Assembly (NCBI RefSeq): GCF_900110375.1
Contig: NZ_FODN01000002.1
Coordinates: 62,001-126,000, forward strand
Source: Flavobacterium sinopsychrotolerans
GTDB taxonomy: Bacteria; Bacteroidota; Bacteroidia; Flavobacteriales; Flavobacteriaceae
Direction: 5' to 3'
Length of the DNA stretch: 64,000 nt
Both the position numbers and the translations under genes were made by a program. A model generated the notes under the pieces. The model saw only the letters and a list, made by a program, of their open reading frames with translations. It ran no database searches and was not told the DNA's origin. Positions 1 through 8,911 of the stretch are shown here, piece after piece. Positions within the stretch are counted from its first letter, which is position 1, and each line of letters opens with the position of its first letter.

Positions 1-1
1 G

Positions 2-565
2 GCAAAGCATGTTTTTATTAAAAATGGTCTTTCATTATTTGAAAACCAAAAAATTTCTATTCTGGAAATAGGATTTGGTACTGGCTTAAATGCTTTTATT
101 ACTTTATTAGAGGCCAAAAAAATGCACCAAACGATTGATTATGTTGGAGTAGAAGCATACCCCATTTCAGTAGATGAAGTTTTGCTGATGAATTATGTAT
201 CTGAATTAAATGCGACTGAGGAAAGCGTGCTTTTCGATAGAATGCATGAGAGTAATTGGGACGAACAAATTGTTCTGAATAATGATTTTATATTGACTAA
301 ACGGAAACAATTCTTTGAAGAAATTGATGATGAAAACAAATTTGATTTGATTTATTTCGATGCTTTTGGCTACAGAGTACAACCGGAATTGTGGAGTACA
401 GCAATTTTTGAAAAAATGTATAAGTCGCTGAAAAAAAATGGAGTACTGGTTACTTATGCCGCTCGGGGAGTGGTGAAAAGAAGTATGATAGAAGTAGGTT
501 TTACTGTCGAAAAACTGGCAGGTCCACCAGGCAAAAGAGAAATGTTTCGAGCCAGAAAGGTCTAG
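2..565 (+). CDS. mnmD: tRNA (mnm5s2U34) methyltransferase MnmD, 5' end off window
   Basis: The reading frame is open from base 2, so the gene begins before the window; the first internal Met is at 122. Upstream of that Met the frame reads ILEIGFGTGLNAF, a SAM-binding motif I typical of MnmD (the stand-alone form of the MnmC methyltransferase domain). The end reads VTYAARGVVKRSM...GFTVEKLAGPPGKREM, the family's characteristic C-terminus. The enzyme would perform the last methylation making 5-methylaminomethyl-2-thiouridine at the wobble base of certain tRNAs, in the cytoplasm. There is no FAD oxidoreductase domain fused, which is the usual Bacteroidota arrangement. Family recognition is from motifs; the missing N-terminus cannot be assessed. 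Confidence 0.88.
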   Translation, partial: AKHVFIKNGLSLFENQKISILEIGFGTGLNAFITLLEAKKMHQTIDYVGVEAYPISVDEVLLMNYVSELNATEESVLFDRMHESNWDEQIVLNNDFILTKRKQFFEEIDDENKFDLIYFDAFGYRVQPELWSTAIFEKMYKSLKKNGVLVTYAARGVVKRSMIEVGFTVEKLAGPPGKREMFRARKV

Positions 566-702
566 TTTTTTGCGTTTATATGCATCAAAATAACAATGAA
601 ATAAAAAACTAAAAACTTCGTTAAATAATTATTCAGTATGTGTAAAAAATGTATTTTTACATCAATTTAGAATCAAAAGCTAACTTAATATCTTCATTTA
701 TT

Positions 703-900
703 ATGTCGAAAATCATGTATGATTATACAAAATCAGTTTTAGAAAGAGTAAGTTTTGATCCACTGCTTTTTTGTAAAGAATTAGAAAAAGCAATTAAAAC
801 ATTATTACCATACGAGATGGAGCAATTGCGAGAATGGTTATTAAATTTCACAATTGGAAAACCAGAATTAAAACAATGTTTACTAATCGTAAATTCATAA
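703..900 (+). CDS. Small conserved-looking protein of unknown function
   Basis: A 65-residue protein from ATG 703, or 61 residues from ATG 715 (MYDYTKSVLERV...). The open frame extends upstream to an ATG at 649, but that N-terminus looks non-coding. The protein is helical in appearance, with charged heptads such as FCKELEKAIKTLLPYEMEQL and no membrane segment or signal peptide. It resembles small uncharacterised Flavobacterium proteins, but I assign no function. It is followed by a strong hairpin terminator at 908-935, which supports its being transcribed. Start choice is uncertain. Confidence 0.6.
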   Translation: MSKIMYDYTKSVLERVSFDPLLFCKELEKAIKTLLPYEMEQLREWLLNFTIGKPELKQCLLIVNS

Positions 901-907
901 ATAAAAA

Positions 908-935
908 AGGAACCTGTAATAGGTTCCTTTTTTTA
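908..935. terminator. Rho-independent terminator, bidirectional
   Basis: Perfect 8-bp inverted repeat AGGAACCT / AGGTTCCT (908-915, 921-928) with a 5-nt loop, A-rich on the left and followed by a T tract. It lies between the small + gene and the converging oxyR, so it can serve both strands. Confidence 0.85.
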
Positions 936-1874
936 TTTTTTCTGGATTGGGCTGATGATTTGGACATTTTGAAAAACGATTGCTCCTTTTATAACTCCCG
1001 CAATTGTATTTCGAAGGGCATCGATTATATGAATTTTCAATTCGCTTTTTGGAAATATCAAGCTGACTTCTCGTGCTGGTTTAGGTTCTTTGAAATGGCG
1101 TAATTTTATTTTGTCAGATTCTTTCAAATCTAATGTATGTAAAAAAGGAAGTAATGTTGTTCCTAAGCCTTCATCGGCTAATTTTATTAAAGTTTCAAAA
1201 CTTCCGCTTTGTATTTGAAAATGATTAATTTCATTTTTACCGGCACTTTTGCATAAGTTCAAAATTCCCTCACGAAAACAATGTCCGTCCTGTAATAATA
1301 GAATTTCGTCTAAATTTAAATCAGAAACTTCGATTTCCTCTTTTTGAAAATTATGGTGGCTTTCAGGAATATAAGCTACGAAAGGTTCAAAATATAAAAC
1401 AATTTCTTTGATTTTTTCTTCCATCAAAGGGGTGGCAGCTATGGCAGCATCAAGATGACCATTGTTGAGTTTAGTTATGATTTCTTCGGTGTTTAACTCC
1501 TCGATAATGAGCTTGACTTTTGGATATTTTTTTATAAAATTATTCAAAAACATAGGCAATAATGTAGGCATAATAGTAGGGATAATTCCCAATCTAAATT
1601 CACCACCAATAAATCCTTTTTGTTGCTCTACAATATCATGGATTCGATCTGCTTCGTTGACTATATTTTTTGCCTGATTCACAATTTTTTGACCAATATC
1701 AGTGAGCTGGATTGGTTTTTTGGTTCTGTCAAATATTTGAATACTTAATTCTTCTTCTATTTTTTGAATCTGCATGCTCAACGTTGGCTGAGTAACAAAA
1801 CATTTCTCTGCAGCAAGTGTGAAATTTTTATATTCGGCTACAGCCAAAACATATTTTAATTGAGTAATTGTCAT
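933..1874 (-). CDS. oxyR: Hydrogen peroxide-sensing LysR-type regulator OxyR
   Basis: A 313-residue LysR-family regulator. The N-terminal winged helix-turn-helix covers about residues 1-60 (MTITQLKYVLAVAEYKNFTLAA...TQPTLSMQI), and the substrate-binding-like domain about 90-300. The motif GHCFREGILNLC places cysteines at residues 199 and 208, the same spacing and even the same numbers as the redox pair of E. coli OxyR, so a peroxide-driven disulfide switch is well supported. It is divergent from dps, a classical OxyR target. A TATATTTG box on its strand (1894-1901) is a likely -7 element. Assignment rests on the cysteine pair plus neighbour; direct target binding is inferred. Confidence 0.9.
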   Translation of the reverse strand: MTITQLKYVLAVAEYKNFTLAAEKCFVTQPTLSMQIQKIEEELSIQIFDRTKKPIQLTDIGQKIVNQAKNIVNEADRIHDIVEQQKGFIGGEFRLGIIPTIMPTLLPMFLNNFIKKYPKVKLIIEELNTEEIITKLNNGHLDAAIAATPLMEEKIKEIVLYFEPFVAYIPESHHNFQKEEIEVSDLNLDEILLLQDGHCFREGILNLCKSAGKNEINHFQIQSGSFETLIKLADEGLGTTLLPFLHTLDLKESDKIKLRHFKEPKPAREVSLIFPKSELKIHIIDALRNTIAGVIKGAIVFQNVQIISPIQKK

Positions 1875-1893
1875 TTTATAGTAATTTCTGATA

Positions 1894-1954
1894 CAAATAT
1901 AAAAACAATCAATTTAAGTTATAGTATTAAGCGCTATTTTATTGATTAAATTTG
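1894..1954. promoter_or_regulatory. Divergent oxyR/dps promoters with candidate OxyR site
   Basis: On the minus strand TATATTTG (1894-1901) and on the plus strand TAAATTTG (1947-1954) match the Bacteroidota -7 box TAnnTTTG, one for each divergent gene. Between them ATAG-N9-CTAT (1921-1937) is a short dyad resembling half-sites of the E. coli OxyR motif, although that consensus has N7 spacing. It would sit just upstream of the dps -7 box. The promoter boxes are fairly secure; the operator is a guess. Confidence 0.55.
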
Positions 1955-1970
1955 TAATAAATAAAAAATT

Positions 1971-2450
1971 ATGAAAACAAATATTTTAGGATTGCCCGTT
2001 AAAGAATCGGAATTGATTATAAATGAATTAAATGTTTTACTATCCAATTTTCAAGTCTATTATCAAAATTTAAGAGGGATTCACTGGAATATTAGAGGCA
2101 AGCGTTTCTTTGATTTGCATGTAAAATTTGAAGAATTGTACAATGATTCACAATTAAAAATTGATATGATTGCAGAACGGGTACTCACTCTTGGCGGAAC
2201 ACCACTTCATACTTTTGAAGATTACATTAAAAATAATCAATTGCTAGTTGGTAAAAATATTTCCAATGATGAGAAAGCAGTGCATTTGATTGTTACCTCT
2301 CTTTCACACTTGTTGAAAATTGAAAGACAAATTCTTTCCAAATCTGACGAAATAAATGATGAAGGGACTAATTCAATGATGAGTGATTTTATATCAGAAC
2401 AAGAAAAAACCATTTGGATGATGCAGGCTTGGTTGGAAGAAACTTTATAA
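1971..2450 (+). CDS. dps: Dps-family DNA-binding ferritin-like protein
   Basis: A 159-residue ferritin-like protein, normal Dps length. The ferroxidase residues are all present at Dps spacing: H38 and H50 (RGIHW and DLH, 12 apart), E54, D65 and E69 (IDMIAER). Dps forms a dodecameric shell that oxidises Fe(II) with peroxide and stores the iron, protecting DNA in the cytoplasm. There is no long lysine-rich N-terminal tail, so DNA binding may be weak. It lies head-to-head with oxyR and has its own -7 box and terminator, consistent with peroxide induction as a single-gene transcript. Confidence 0.93.
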   Translation: MKTNILGLPVKESELIINELNVLLSNFQVYYQNLRGIHWNIRGKRFFDLHVKFEELYNDSQLKIDMIAERVLTLGGTPLHTFEDYIKNNQLLVGKNISNDEKAVHLIVTSLSHLLKIERQILSKSDEINDEGTNSMMSDFISEQEKTIWMMQAWLEETL

Positions 2451-2463
2451 ATTTAGCATTAGG

Positions 2464-2502
2464 AAACCAGATGAAATCATAGGATTTTATTCTGGTTTTT
2501 TT
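2464..2502 (+). terminator. Terminator after dps
   Basis: AAACCAGA (2464-2471) pairs with TCTGGTTT (2491-2498), followed by a T run. It lies 13 bases after the dps stop codon. The loop is long (19 nt) but partly self-complementary. Confidence 0.7.
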
Positions 2503-2574
2503 GAATGTTAATTTTTTTTTAAAATTTATCATGACTAATGCTTTTTAATAAACTTATATTCTATTTTTGCGACA

Positions 2575-2856
2575 ATGAAAATAATCTCTAAAATATTTTT
2601 AATTATATTTATTGCATTTCTTGTCACTCCAACAATAGTTACTGTGATTGAGAAAAGTTCTGATATTTCTATTTTCTACAGTTTATCTGAAGAAGAACAT
2701 GCGCATAAAGAGATTAAGACTTTTTTTTATTTAGATAATTCTTCGGATATAATTATGCCATCAGAATTGCCTTCAAGTGTTATTCTTTCAGAGAATTTGT
2801 CAAAGCACGATAAAATTACCTCTTCTATATTCATTCCACCACCCAACGAAGTTTAA
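2575..2856 (+). CDS. Small membrane-anchored or exported protein, unknown
   Basis: A 93-residue protein whose first 25 residues form one hydrophobic segment (ISKIFLIIFIAFLVTPTIVTVI), a signal peptide or single membrane anchor. The rest is hydrophilic and predicted outside the cytoplasm; an acidic/histidine patch EEEHAHKE follows, and the end is proline-rich (IPPPNEV). TATTTTTG at 2562-2569 is a likely -7 box just 5 bases before the ATG. It sits 88 bp upstream of the SulP permease and carbonic anhydrase genes on the same strand, so it may be co-expressed. No known domain is recognised; the histidine/acid patch is only a hint of metal binding. Confidence 0.6.
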   Translation: MKIISKIFLIIFIAFLVTPTIVTVIEKSSDISIFYSLSEEEHAHKEIKTFFYLDNSSDIIMPSELPSSVILSENLSKHDKITSSIFIPPPNEV

Positions 2857-2944
2857 TACAAACTATGATTTTAAATTTTTTTAAAATCTCCTCTCGCATT
2901 TCTTTGTGCGAAAAAATCTTTGTATTCAATTTTAGTTAGGTATT

Positions 2945-4615
2945 ATGTCAAAAAAAATTAATCTTTTTGCTAACCTTAAATCCGATTTTGCGTCTGGTTT
3001 AGTGGTTTTTTTGGTGGCGCTACCATTGTGTTTAGGTATTGCAATGGCTTCAGGTGCTCCTTTATTTTCAGGAATTATTTCAGGAATTATAGGAGGAATA
3101 GTAGTAGGTTATTTAAGTACTTCACACATAAGTGTCTCCGGTCCAGCTGCTGGTTTAACCGCTATTGTTCTTACGGCAATCACGGATTTAGGCGCTTTTG
3201 ATATTTTTTTAACTGCAGTTTTCATAGCAGGTCTGGTACAATTAATATTAGGATTTGTCAAAGCAGGAAGTATTTCTAATTATTTTCCAACGAATGTTAT
3301 TGAGGGTATGCTGGCAGGTATCGGAATTATTATTATTCTGAAGCAATTGCCACACGCCTTTGGATATGACAATGATTTTGAGGGAGATCAAGCATTTTCA
3401 CAAATGGATGGGAGTAATACCTTTTCTACCCTGTTTAGTATTTTTGATTACATCCAAATTGGCTCAATAGTTATTACATTGGTTTCCATGGTGATTTTGA
3501 TATCTTGGGACAAAGTTCCTTTTTTGAAAAAATTAAAATTAGTTCCCGGAGCTTTAATCGCGGTTGCTCTGGGTGTTATTTTGAATGAGATTTTTATTGC
3601 TAGCGGAAGTGCATTAGCGATTGGAAAAGAGCATTTGGTTTCTTTACCGGTTCCATCCTCTTTCGAAGAATTTAAAGCAATTATTGTAACTCCAAATTTT
3701 TCCGGAGTTATGAATCCTAAGGTGTGGGTTGTTGCCTTGACCATAGCAATTGTAGCTTCTATTGAGACATTATTAAGTATAGAAGCGGCTGATAGAATGG
3801 ATGTTCAAAAACGCTATACTGACACTAATAAGGAACTAAAAGCCCAAGGAATTGGTAATATGGTGAGTTCACTTTTAGGTGGTTTACCATTAACATCTGT
3901 AATTGTGCGTTCGTCTGCAAACAGTAATTCGGGAGCTAAATCTAAAATGTCTACCATTATTCATGGATCATTGTTGTTAGTTAGTGTACTTGCCATTCCA
4001 GTGATTCTGAATAAAATTCCTCTGGCTACTTTAGCGGCTATCTTAATTCTAGTAGGTTACAAATTGGCTAAACCTGCAACATTCAAACATTTTTGGGAAA
4101 AAGGGAAATATCAGTTTGTACCTTTTATTGCCACATTATTAGCCGTTGTATTTTTGGATTTATTGAAAGGAGTAACTTTGGGAATTATCATCAGTATTAT
4201 TTTTGTTTTAAAAGGGAATCTTAAGAGAGCTTACTTTTTTAGAAAAGAACAATATGCAGATGGTGATGTAATTCATATTGATTTGGCTCAAGAAGTTTCT
4301 TTCTTGAATAAAGCTGCAATCAAACAAACCTTAAACCATCTTCCGGAAAATTCTAAAGTGATCATTGATGCAAAAGATACGGTTTACATTGCGCATGATA
4401 TTTTGGATTTAATCAATGAGTTTAAAACTACAAGAGCTTTAGACAATAATATTAAAGTGAAGCTGAAAGGATTTAAAAAAGCCTATCATCTGGAGAATAG
4501 TATTGATACACAAAATCATGTAACTATTGAGCATTATTATGATGCTGCTAAAAGAGTTATGGTTAAAAAAGAAGTTACGGATGAAGAATTTCTTAAACAA
4601 GAAAACAGGAACTAA
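2945..4615 (+). CDS. SulP/SLC26-family anion permease, probable bicarbonate transporter
   Basis: A 556-residue inner-membrane permease. The N-terminal half carries the Sulfate_transp domain, beginning NLKSDFASGLVVFLVALPLCLGIA and containing the family signature SGPAAGLTAI, with ten or more hydrophobic segments to about residue 425. The C-terminus (about 435-540) resembles a STAS regulatory domain (VIHIDLAQEVSFLNKAAI..., then VYIAHDILDLINEF). The family moves sulfate, bicarbonate or other anions. The carbonic anhydrase 87 bp downstream makes bicarbonate the favoured substrate, as in other SulP-carbonic anhydrase pairs, but nothing in the sequence fixes substrate. Probably co-transcribed with the anhydrase. 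Confidence 0.88.
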   Translation: MSKKINLFANLKSDFASGLVVFLVALPLCLGIAMASGAPLFSGIISGIIGGIVVGYLSTSHISVSGPAAGLTAIVLTAITDLGAFDIFLTAVFIAGLVQLILGFVKAGSISNYFPTNVIEGMLAGIGIIIILKQLPHAFGYDNDFEGDQAFSQMDGSNTFSTLFSIFDYIQIGSIVITLVSMVILISWDKVPFLKKLKLVPGALIAVALGVILNEIFIASGSALAIGKEHLVSLPVPSSFEEFKAIIVTPNFSGVMNPKVWVVALTIAIVASIETLLSIEAADRMDVQKRYTDTNKELKAQGIGNMVSSLLGGLPLTSVIVRSSANSNSGAKSKMSTIIHGSLLLVSVLAIPVILNKIPLATLAAILILVGYKLAKPATFKHFWEKGKYQFVPFIATLLAVVFLDLLKGVTLGIIISIIFVLKGNLKRAYFFRKEQYADGDVIHIDLAQEVSFLNKAAIKQTLNHLPENSKVIIDAKDTVYIAHDILDLINEFKTTRALDNNIKVKLKGFKKAYHLENSIDTQNHVTIEHYYDAAKRVMVKKEVTDEEFLKQENRN

Positions 4616-4702
4616 TTAAAGAATTTAAGTTGAAAAACAGTTCCTTTACGTTGCATTAGAGTTACTAAACGTTTATTTTAATAAAATAATTACACAAAGA
4701 TT

Positions 4703-5338
4703 ATGAGCGATTTTTATAAAAAAATATTAGAGAATAATAAAAAATGGGTTGAAAGCTCTTTAGCAAGTGACCCAAATTATTTCCAAGATCTTGCTAAAGG
4801 TCAAACGCCACCATTATTATGGATTGGTTGTTCAGACAGTAGGGTTCCTGCAAACGAAATTGTCGGGGCAAAACCCGGAGAAGTTTTTGTGCATAGGAAC
4901 ATTGCCAACATGGTAGTACATAGTGATATGAATATGTTGAGTGTACTGGATTATGCCGTAAATGTTTTGAAAGTAAAACATGTACTGGTTTGTGGACATT
5001 ATGGTTGTGGAGGTGTCAAGGCAGCAATGGGAAATGATTCTATAGGTATTATTGATAACTGGATTCGACATATAAAAGATGTGTATCGTTTGCACAGTGC
5101 ATATTTAGATTCTATCAAAGATGAAACAGAGCGTTTTAATACTTTTGTAGAATTGAATGTAAAAGAACAGGTTTTTGATTTAGCTAAAACATCAATTGTA
5201 CAGGCGGCTTGGAGAAATGGACAGGATTTAACCTTACACGGATGGGCTTACGGACTTAATTCCGGTTTTGTAACGGATTTAGATGTTAATATCAGTTCCG
5301 AAAAAGATTTGGATGCAGTGTACCAATTGAAATTTTAA
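4703..5338 (+). CDS. can: Beta-class carbonic anhydrase
   Basis: A 211-residue beta-carbonic anhydrase catalysing CO2 hydration to bicarbonate in the cytoplasm. Zinc ligands are visible as C43, H99 and C102 (IGCSDSRV and CGHYGCGG), with the catalytic D45-R47 dyad. Length and motif order are those of the bacterial Can/CynT group. It follows the SulP permease on the same strand and is closed by a strong terminator, so the two probably supply bicarbonate for carboxylases. No signal peptide. Confidence 0.95.
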   Translation: MSDFYKKILENNKKWVESSLASDPNYFQDLAKGQTPPLLWIGCSDSRVPANEIVGAKPGEVFVHRNIANMVVHSDMNMLSVLDYAVNVLKVKHVLVCGHYGCGGVKAAMGNDSIGIIDNWIRHIKDVYRLHSAYLDSIKDETERFNTFVELNVKEQVFDLAKTSIVQAAWRNGQDLTLHGWAYGLNSGFVTDLDVNISSEKDLDAVYQLKF

Positions 5339-5340
5339 TA

Positions 5341-5365
5341 AAATCGCCTTAGGGCGATTTTTTTG
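5341..5365. terminator. Bidirectional terminator after carbonic anhydrase
   Basis: Perfect 8-bp stem AAATCGCC / GGCGATTT with loop TTAG, followed by a long T run. It sits 3 bases after the anhydrase stop and just before the converging stop of the LETM1-like gene. Confidence 0.9.
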
Positions 5366-5368
5366 TTT

Positions 5369-6589
5369 TTATTCCAGATCTAAATTCTCATTAAACGCAG
5401 AAGGTAAAAGGGTAGGGATAAATTTGATCAAGATAGGCAATAGTAAACTTCCTCCAGGAAGTAAGAATATTGTCAATGATGGAATGGTTTTACAAATTTC
5501 CAGTAATTGTTTTTTTACTTTTTTCTTTTCTTTTTCATCTAAATCTCTGCGAGTCGAATGTGCTAATAAGACCATTAACTCTTTACTCTGAACTATTTCC
5601 TTAATTAATCTGTTTTTATTACGACTTATTAGTGTAACAACACTTTGAGTCGTTTGATCATAAAAATGTTTGACAGGATTGGAATAATTGAAATAAGGAA
5701 TATCTTTTTTGTGTTTCGTTATAAATTCATTCGTGCTGTTGATGCTTTGTATGACAAAAATATCCGGAACCAATAAATTTTCGGCTAAAGAATGTAAAAA
5801 ATAAGCCTCGTTGTTTTCAATTTCACCATCACTCCACAAAGCCATACCGGCAATATCTATCAAATAATATTTCTCTAATTCATTTGTGAAATACTCTAAT
5901 TGAAGTGTTTCCAAACTCTGAACAGCAACTTTCGAGAATTTGCTGTATCGAATAGAAGCTTCAAACAGTTTAATTAACAGATCATCATATTGCGATTTTT
6001 TTGACTTAGTCTTTAAGGCAAGTGTTACTATATTTACAATAGTTTCTTCAATTCTTTTTAGGTATTTTTCTGGAATCGCATCATGGACTAAATATTGGCG
6101 AAAGGCTAATACATCAATAAATAGTAATGCATTGGTTACCAAATGGGAGAAATTTTTACTGATGATGCTTTCGTTAGTTTGAACGCGCTCGTCAATAATT
6201 TTTTCTAAGGTTAATGAGATAGAATTTTTTGGTAGAATTTTTTTAAATATATTAAATCCTTGTGGGTGCATTTCATTGTAAAAAGCAACGGCTTGTTTAA
6301 TGAAATTCTCAGAACTAATATCATTGTTGGTTAAACAAAAAATATTATATAATGTATTTAATAGCGCTACTTTAGAAATCTCTTCTTTAAACCAACCTTT
6401 GGTTTCTATTGTATTTACGGTATCAAATGTGATTATATGCCCATAAATAAATCCTGTTTCTCTAACTTTTTGATAAAATGTATCAGTAGTTTTAGAAACT
6501 GTTTTCTCTAAAATTTTTTGTTCAATAAAAAATTTATCTATCCAACCTGATGCCGAAGGGTTAATCATTGCTTTAATTTGAAGGTACAA
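5369..6589 (-). CDS. LETM1/TerB-like protein of unknown role
   Basis: A 406-residue protein. A TerB-like segment is seen at about residues 238-270 (LIDIAGMALWSDGEIENNE), and the C-terminus is LETM1-like: STRRDLDEKEKKKVKKQLLEICKTIPSL then a hydrophobic hairpin IFLLPGGSLLLPILIKFIP. This architecture is common in Flavobacteria and has been annotated as a LETM1-related, biofilm-associated protein; the function is not established. The rest is mainly helical without a signal peptide, so it is probably attached to the inner membrane from the cytoplasmic side. It is monocistronic here. The start Met (6589) could instead be the Met seven residues in (MINPSASGW). Confidence 0.75.
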   Translation of the reverse strand: MYLQIKAMINPSASGWIDKFFIEQKILEKTVSKTTDTFYQKVRETGFIYGHIITFDTVNTIETKGWFKEEISKVALLNTLYNIFCLTNNDISSENFIKQAVAFYNEMHPQGFNIFKKILPKNSISLTLEKIIDERVQTNESIISKNFSHLVTNALLFIDVLAFRQYLVHDAIPEKYLKRIEETIVNIVTLALKTKSKKSQYDDLLIKLFEASIRYSKFSKVAVQSLETLQLEYFTNELEKYYLIDIAGMALWSDGEIENNEAYFLHSLAENLLVPDIFVIQSINSTNEFITKHKKDIPYFNYSNPVKHFYDQTTQSVVTLISRNKNRLIKEIVQSKELMVLLAHSTRRDLDEKEKKKVKKQLLEICKTIPSLTIFLLPGGSLLLPILIKFIPTLLPSAFNENLDLE

Positions 6590-6805
6590 AGCTATACTTT
6601 TTTGCGGTAGTTTTAACTGGTGTTTTTTAGTTTAACACAGATACTGCAATTAATTAGTATAGTTTTTTGGTTTTAAACAAGATAAATTTAATTGTTATAA
6701 TTTTTGATAAAAAATACCCACAATCAGAAACTATTTTCAATGTAATTAATGAGAATTTGCTGTGATAAAAATGATATTTGGATGCATGATGTGCAATAAA
6801 ATTTG

Positions 6806-6835
6806 AAGCCCTGAATTATAAATAAAACAGGGCTT
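6806..6835 (-). terminator. Terminator after superoxide dismutase gene
   Basis: AAGCCCTG (6806-6813) pairs with CAGGGCTT (6828-6835) around a 14-nt AT-rich loop, with T-rich sequence on the sod-proximal strand. The remaining 6590-6805 stretch is AT-rich with no recognisable gene. Confidence 0.65.
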
Positions 6836-6845
6836 TTATAAGTAT

Positions 6846-7622
6846 TTAAGAATTGAATAAAGCTTCTGCGGCTTCCCAATTGACTACATTCCAAAAAGAA
6901 GCAATATAATCGGCTCTGCGGTTCTGATTTTTCAAATAATAAGCATGTTCCCAAACGTCTAGGGCTAAAACAGGTTTTCCTTTTAATCCTTTGCCTCGTA
7001 AGCGCATCAATGGATTGTCTTGATTTGCTGTTGAACCGATAACTAATTTTCCATCTTGAACCACTAACCAAGCCCAACCGGAACCAAATCGTTTCATCGA
7101 AGCATCACTAAATTGTTTTTTGAATTCATCAAAGGAACCAAAAGTTGTCGTTATAGCCTCCCCCAATTTTCCTTTTGGAGTGCCACCGCCATTTGGTTTC
7201 ATTAAACTCCAGAACAAACTGTGATTGTAATGTCCGCCACCATTATTACGAATAGCTTCTGGAAATTTTGACATTTTTTCAAAGATATTTTCCAATGATT
7301 TAGAATGTTCAACTAGGTTTTTATCCAAAGTTTCTATTGCTTTTTTCAAATTCGTTACATAGGCTTGATGATGCTTGCCATGATGAATTTCCATCGTAGC
7401 TTTGTCAATATGAGGCTCTAAGCCATCATAATTGTACTCTAATTTAGGAAGAGTATAGAGTCCTTGTGCATTTACATTGTCCAATTCCAGATTTTGATTG
7501 CCAATGTTTAAAGCAGTTTCCGAAGCAAAGGCGCTATTAAATAAACTAGAGCCAATAATAGTTCCTGTCGAAAGAATAGCTGTTTGTTTTAAAAAATTTC
7601 TTCGCGTATTGTTATTTTCCAT
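6846..7622 (-). CDS. sodA: Tat-exported Fe/Mn superoxide dismutase
   Basis: A 258-residue protein made of a roughly 35-residue leader and a standard SOD of about 205 residues. The leader has a twin-arginine motif NTRRNFLKQ followed by a hydrophobic stretch ending AFASE, indicating folded export by Tat. Metal ligands are H80 (MEIHH), H134 (YNHSLFW), D222 and H226 (DVWEHAYY). The residues NNGGGH and STANQD match the manganese-type subclass, though metal use can be cambialistic. It dismutates superoxide, here outside the cytoplasm. Export distinguishes it from ordinary cytoplasmic SodA. Confidence 0.93.
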   Translation of the reverse strand: MENNNTRRNFLKQTAILSTGTIIGSSLFNSAFASETALNIGNQNLELDNVNAQGLYTLPKLEYNYDGLEPHIDKATMEIHHGKHHQAYVTNLKKAIETLDKNLVEHSKSLENIFEKMSKFPEAIRNNGGGHYNHSLFWSLMKPNGGGTPKGKLGEAITTTFGSFDEFKKQFSDASMKRFGSGWAWLVVQDGKLVIGSTANQDNPLMRLRGKGLKGKPVLALDVWEHAYYLKNQNRRADYIASFWNVVNWEAAEALFNS

Positions 7623-7910
7623 AAGTTGTGAATTTATCCTGAAAGGGAATTGAATATTTATATAAATTTAGACATTAAATGACAGGGATGGGTTAATAAA
7701 GACTTAAAATTTGGTTAGTTTTTTGTTTCTAATATGTTTAAGAAGTACAAAGCGAATAGGAATTATATAAATTTCATTTCAAATTTGTTAAAAAAATCTT
7801 TGTAATTTTGAAAACGCCTCTAAATGCTGAAACCTTAAATGTGATTTTTGTAAATAAATGAAAATCATAATATCTGAATTCTTTCTTTTGGAAGAACATA
7901 AAAATATAAA

Positions 7911-8828
7911 ATGAAACATAAAGAATTAGCAGCTTTAAGTTGGGGGTTATTAAAGCGAACCTATAATGAATTTGATGATGATAACGGGTTTAAGTTAAGT
8001 GCTTCACTATCGTATTATACCATCTTTTCATTGCCTCCATTATTGATTATTATCTTGTCTATTTTTAGTTTTTTCTTCGGAAGAGAAGCCGTTACCGGAA
8101 GATTTTTTGGACAAATTAATGGGATGGTTGGGAACGAAGCTGCTATTCAGATTCAGGAAACCATCAAGAATATTGAATTGTCAAACAGTAATGCTTTTGC
8201 AGCAATATTTGGGGGAATAATGCTACTAATAGGCGCTTCGGGTGTATTTGCCGAAATACAAAGTTCCATCAATTCTATTTGGGGATTAAAGGCAAAACCG
8301 AATAAAGGAATTATGAAATTCGTTAAAAACAGATTAATGTCTTTTTCTATGATTGCTTCAGTTGGTTTCTTGTTAATGGTCAGTTTGATGGTAAATACCG
8401 TAATGGATATAGTCAATACCCGATTGCTGGTTTATTTTCCTGATACAACGGTTTACATATTTTATGTTTTTAATATCTTAATATTATTTGCAACCACAAC
8501 TATGTTGTTTTCAATTATCTTTAAGACCTTGCCTGATGGGAATATTGCTTGGAAAGATGCTTTAATTGGGTCTAGTTTTACTTCATTTTTCTTTATGTTT
8601 GGGAAATTTGCTATCGGGTTTTATTTAGGAAGTTCTACCGTTGCAACCGTTTATGGTGCCGCAGGATCGATAATTATAATTTTAATTTGGGTATATTACT
8701 CGGCGATAATTTTATATTTTGGAGCTGAATTTACTAAAGTGTATGCCAATGCACATGGAAAAAAAATTATTCCCAATGCTTATGCTGTTGGGATAAAAGT
8801 AGAAGTTATTGAGCTTAAAAAGAAATAG
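7911..8828 (+). CDS. YihY/BrkB-family inner-membrane protein
   Basis: A 305-residue polytopic membrane protein of the YihY (formerly RNase BN/BrkB) family: the N-terminal signature LSASLSYYTIFSLPPLLIIIL is followed by five more hydrophobic segments, and the family motif YGAAGSIIIILIWVYYSAIILYFGAEFTK closes the domain. The molecular role of the family is unsettled. A TAATTTTG box near 7803 is a possible -7 element with a roughly 100-nt leader. It stands alone, with no operon partner. Confidence 0.88.
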   Translation: MKHKELAALSWGLLKRTYNEFDDDNGFKLSASLSYYTIFSLPPLLIIILSIFSFFFGREAVTGRFFGQINGMVGNEAAIQIQETIKNIELSNSNAFAAIFGGIMLLIGASGVFAEIQSSINSIWGLKAKPNKGIMKFVKNRLMSFSMIASVGFLLMVSLMVNTVMDIVNTRLLVYFPDTTVYIFYVFNILILFATTTMLFSIIFKTLPDGNIAWKDALIGSSFTSFFFMFGKFAIGFYLGSSTVATVYGAAGSIIIILIWVYYSAIILYFGAEFTKVYANAHGKKIIPNAYAVGIKVEVIELKKK

Positions 8829-8911
8829 ATATCTGGTTTTAAGTTCTTTAGGATTGATATGATTGCTATTGAATTTTCAAAATATTTTTTCTTTTCTAAT
8901 AATTTAAAATA

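Noticed and set aside
834..1103. Plus-strand 89-residue frame crossing the 908-935 hairpin
   Set aside because: It passes through the terminator and overlaps oxyR on the other strand; sequence is phenylalanine-rich low complexity.
6724..7077. Minus-strand 117-residue frame inside the SOD gene region
   Set aside because: It lies in another frame of sodA and its residues match no family; sodA accounts for the DNA.
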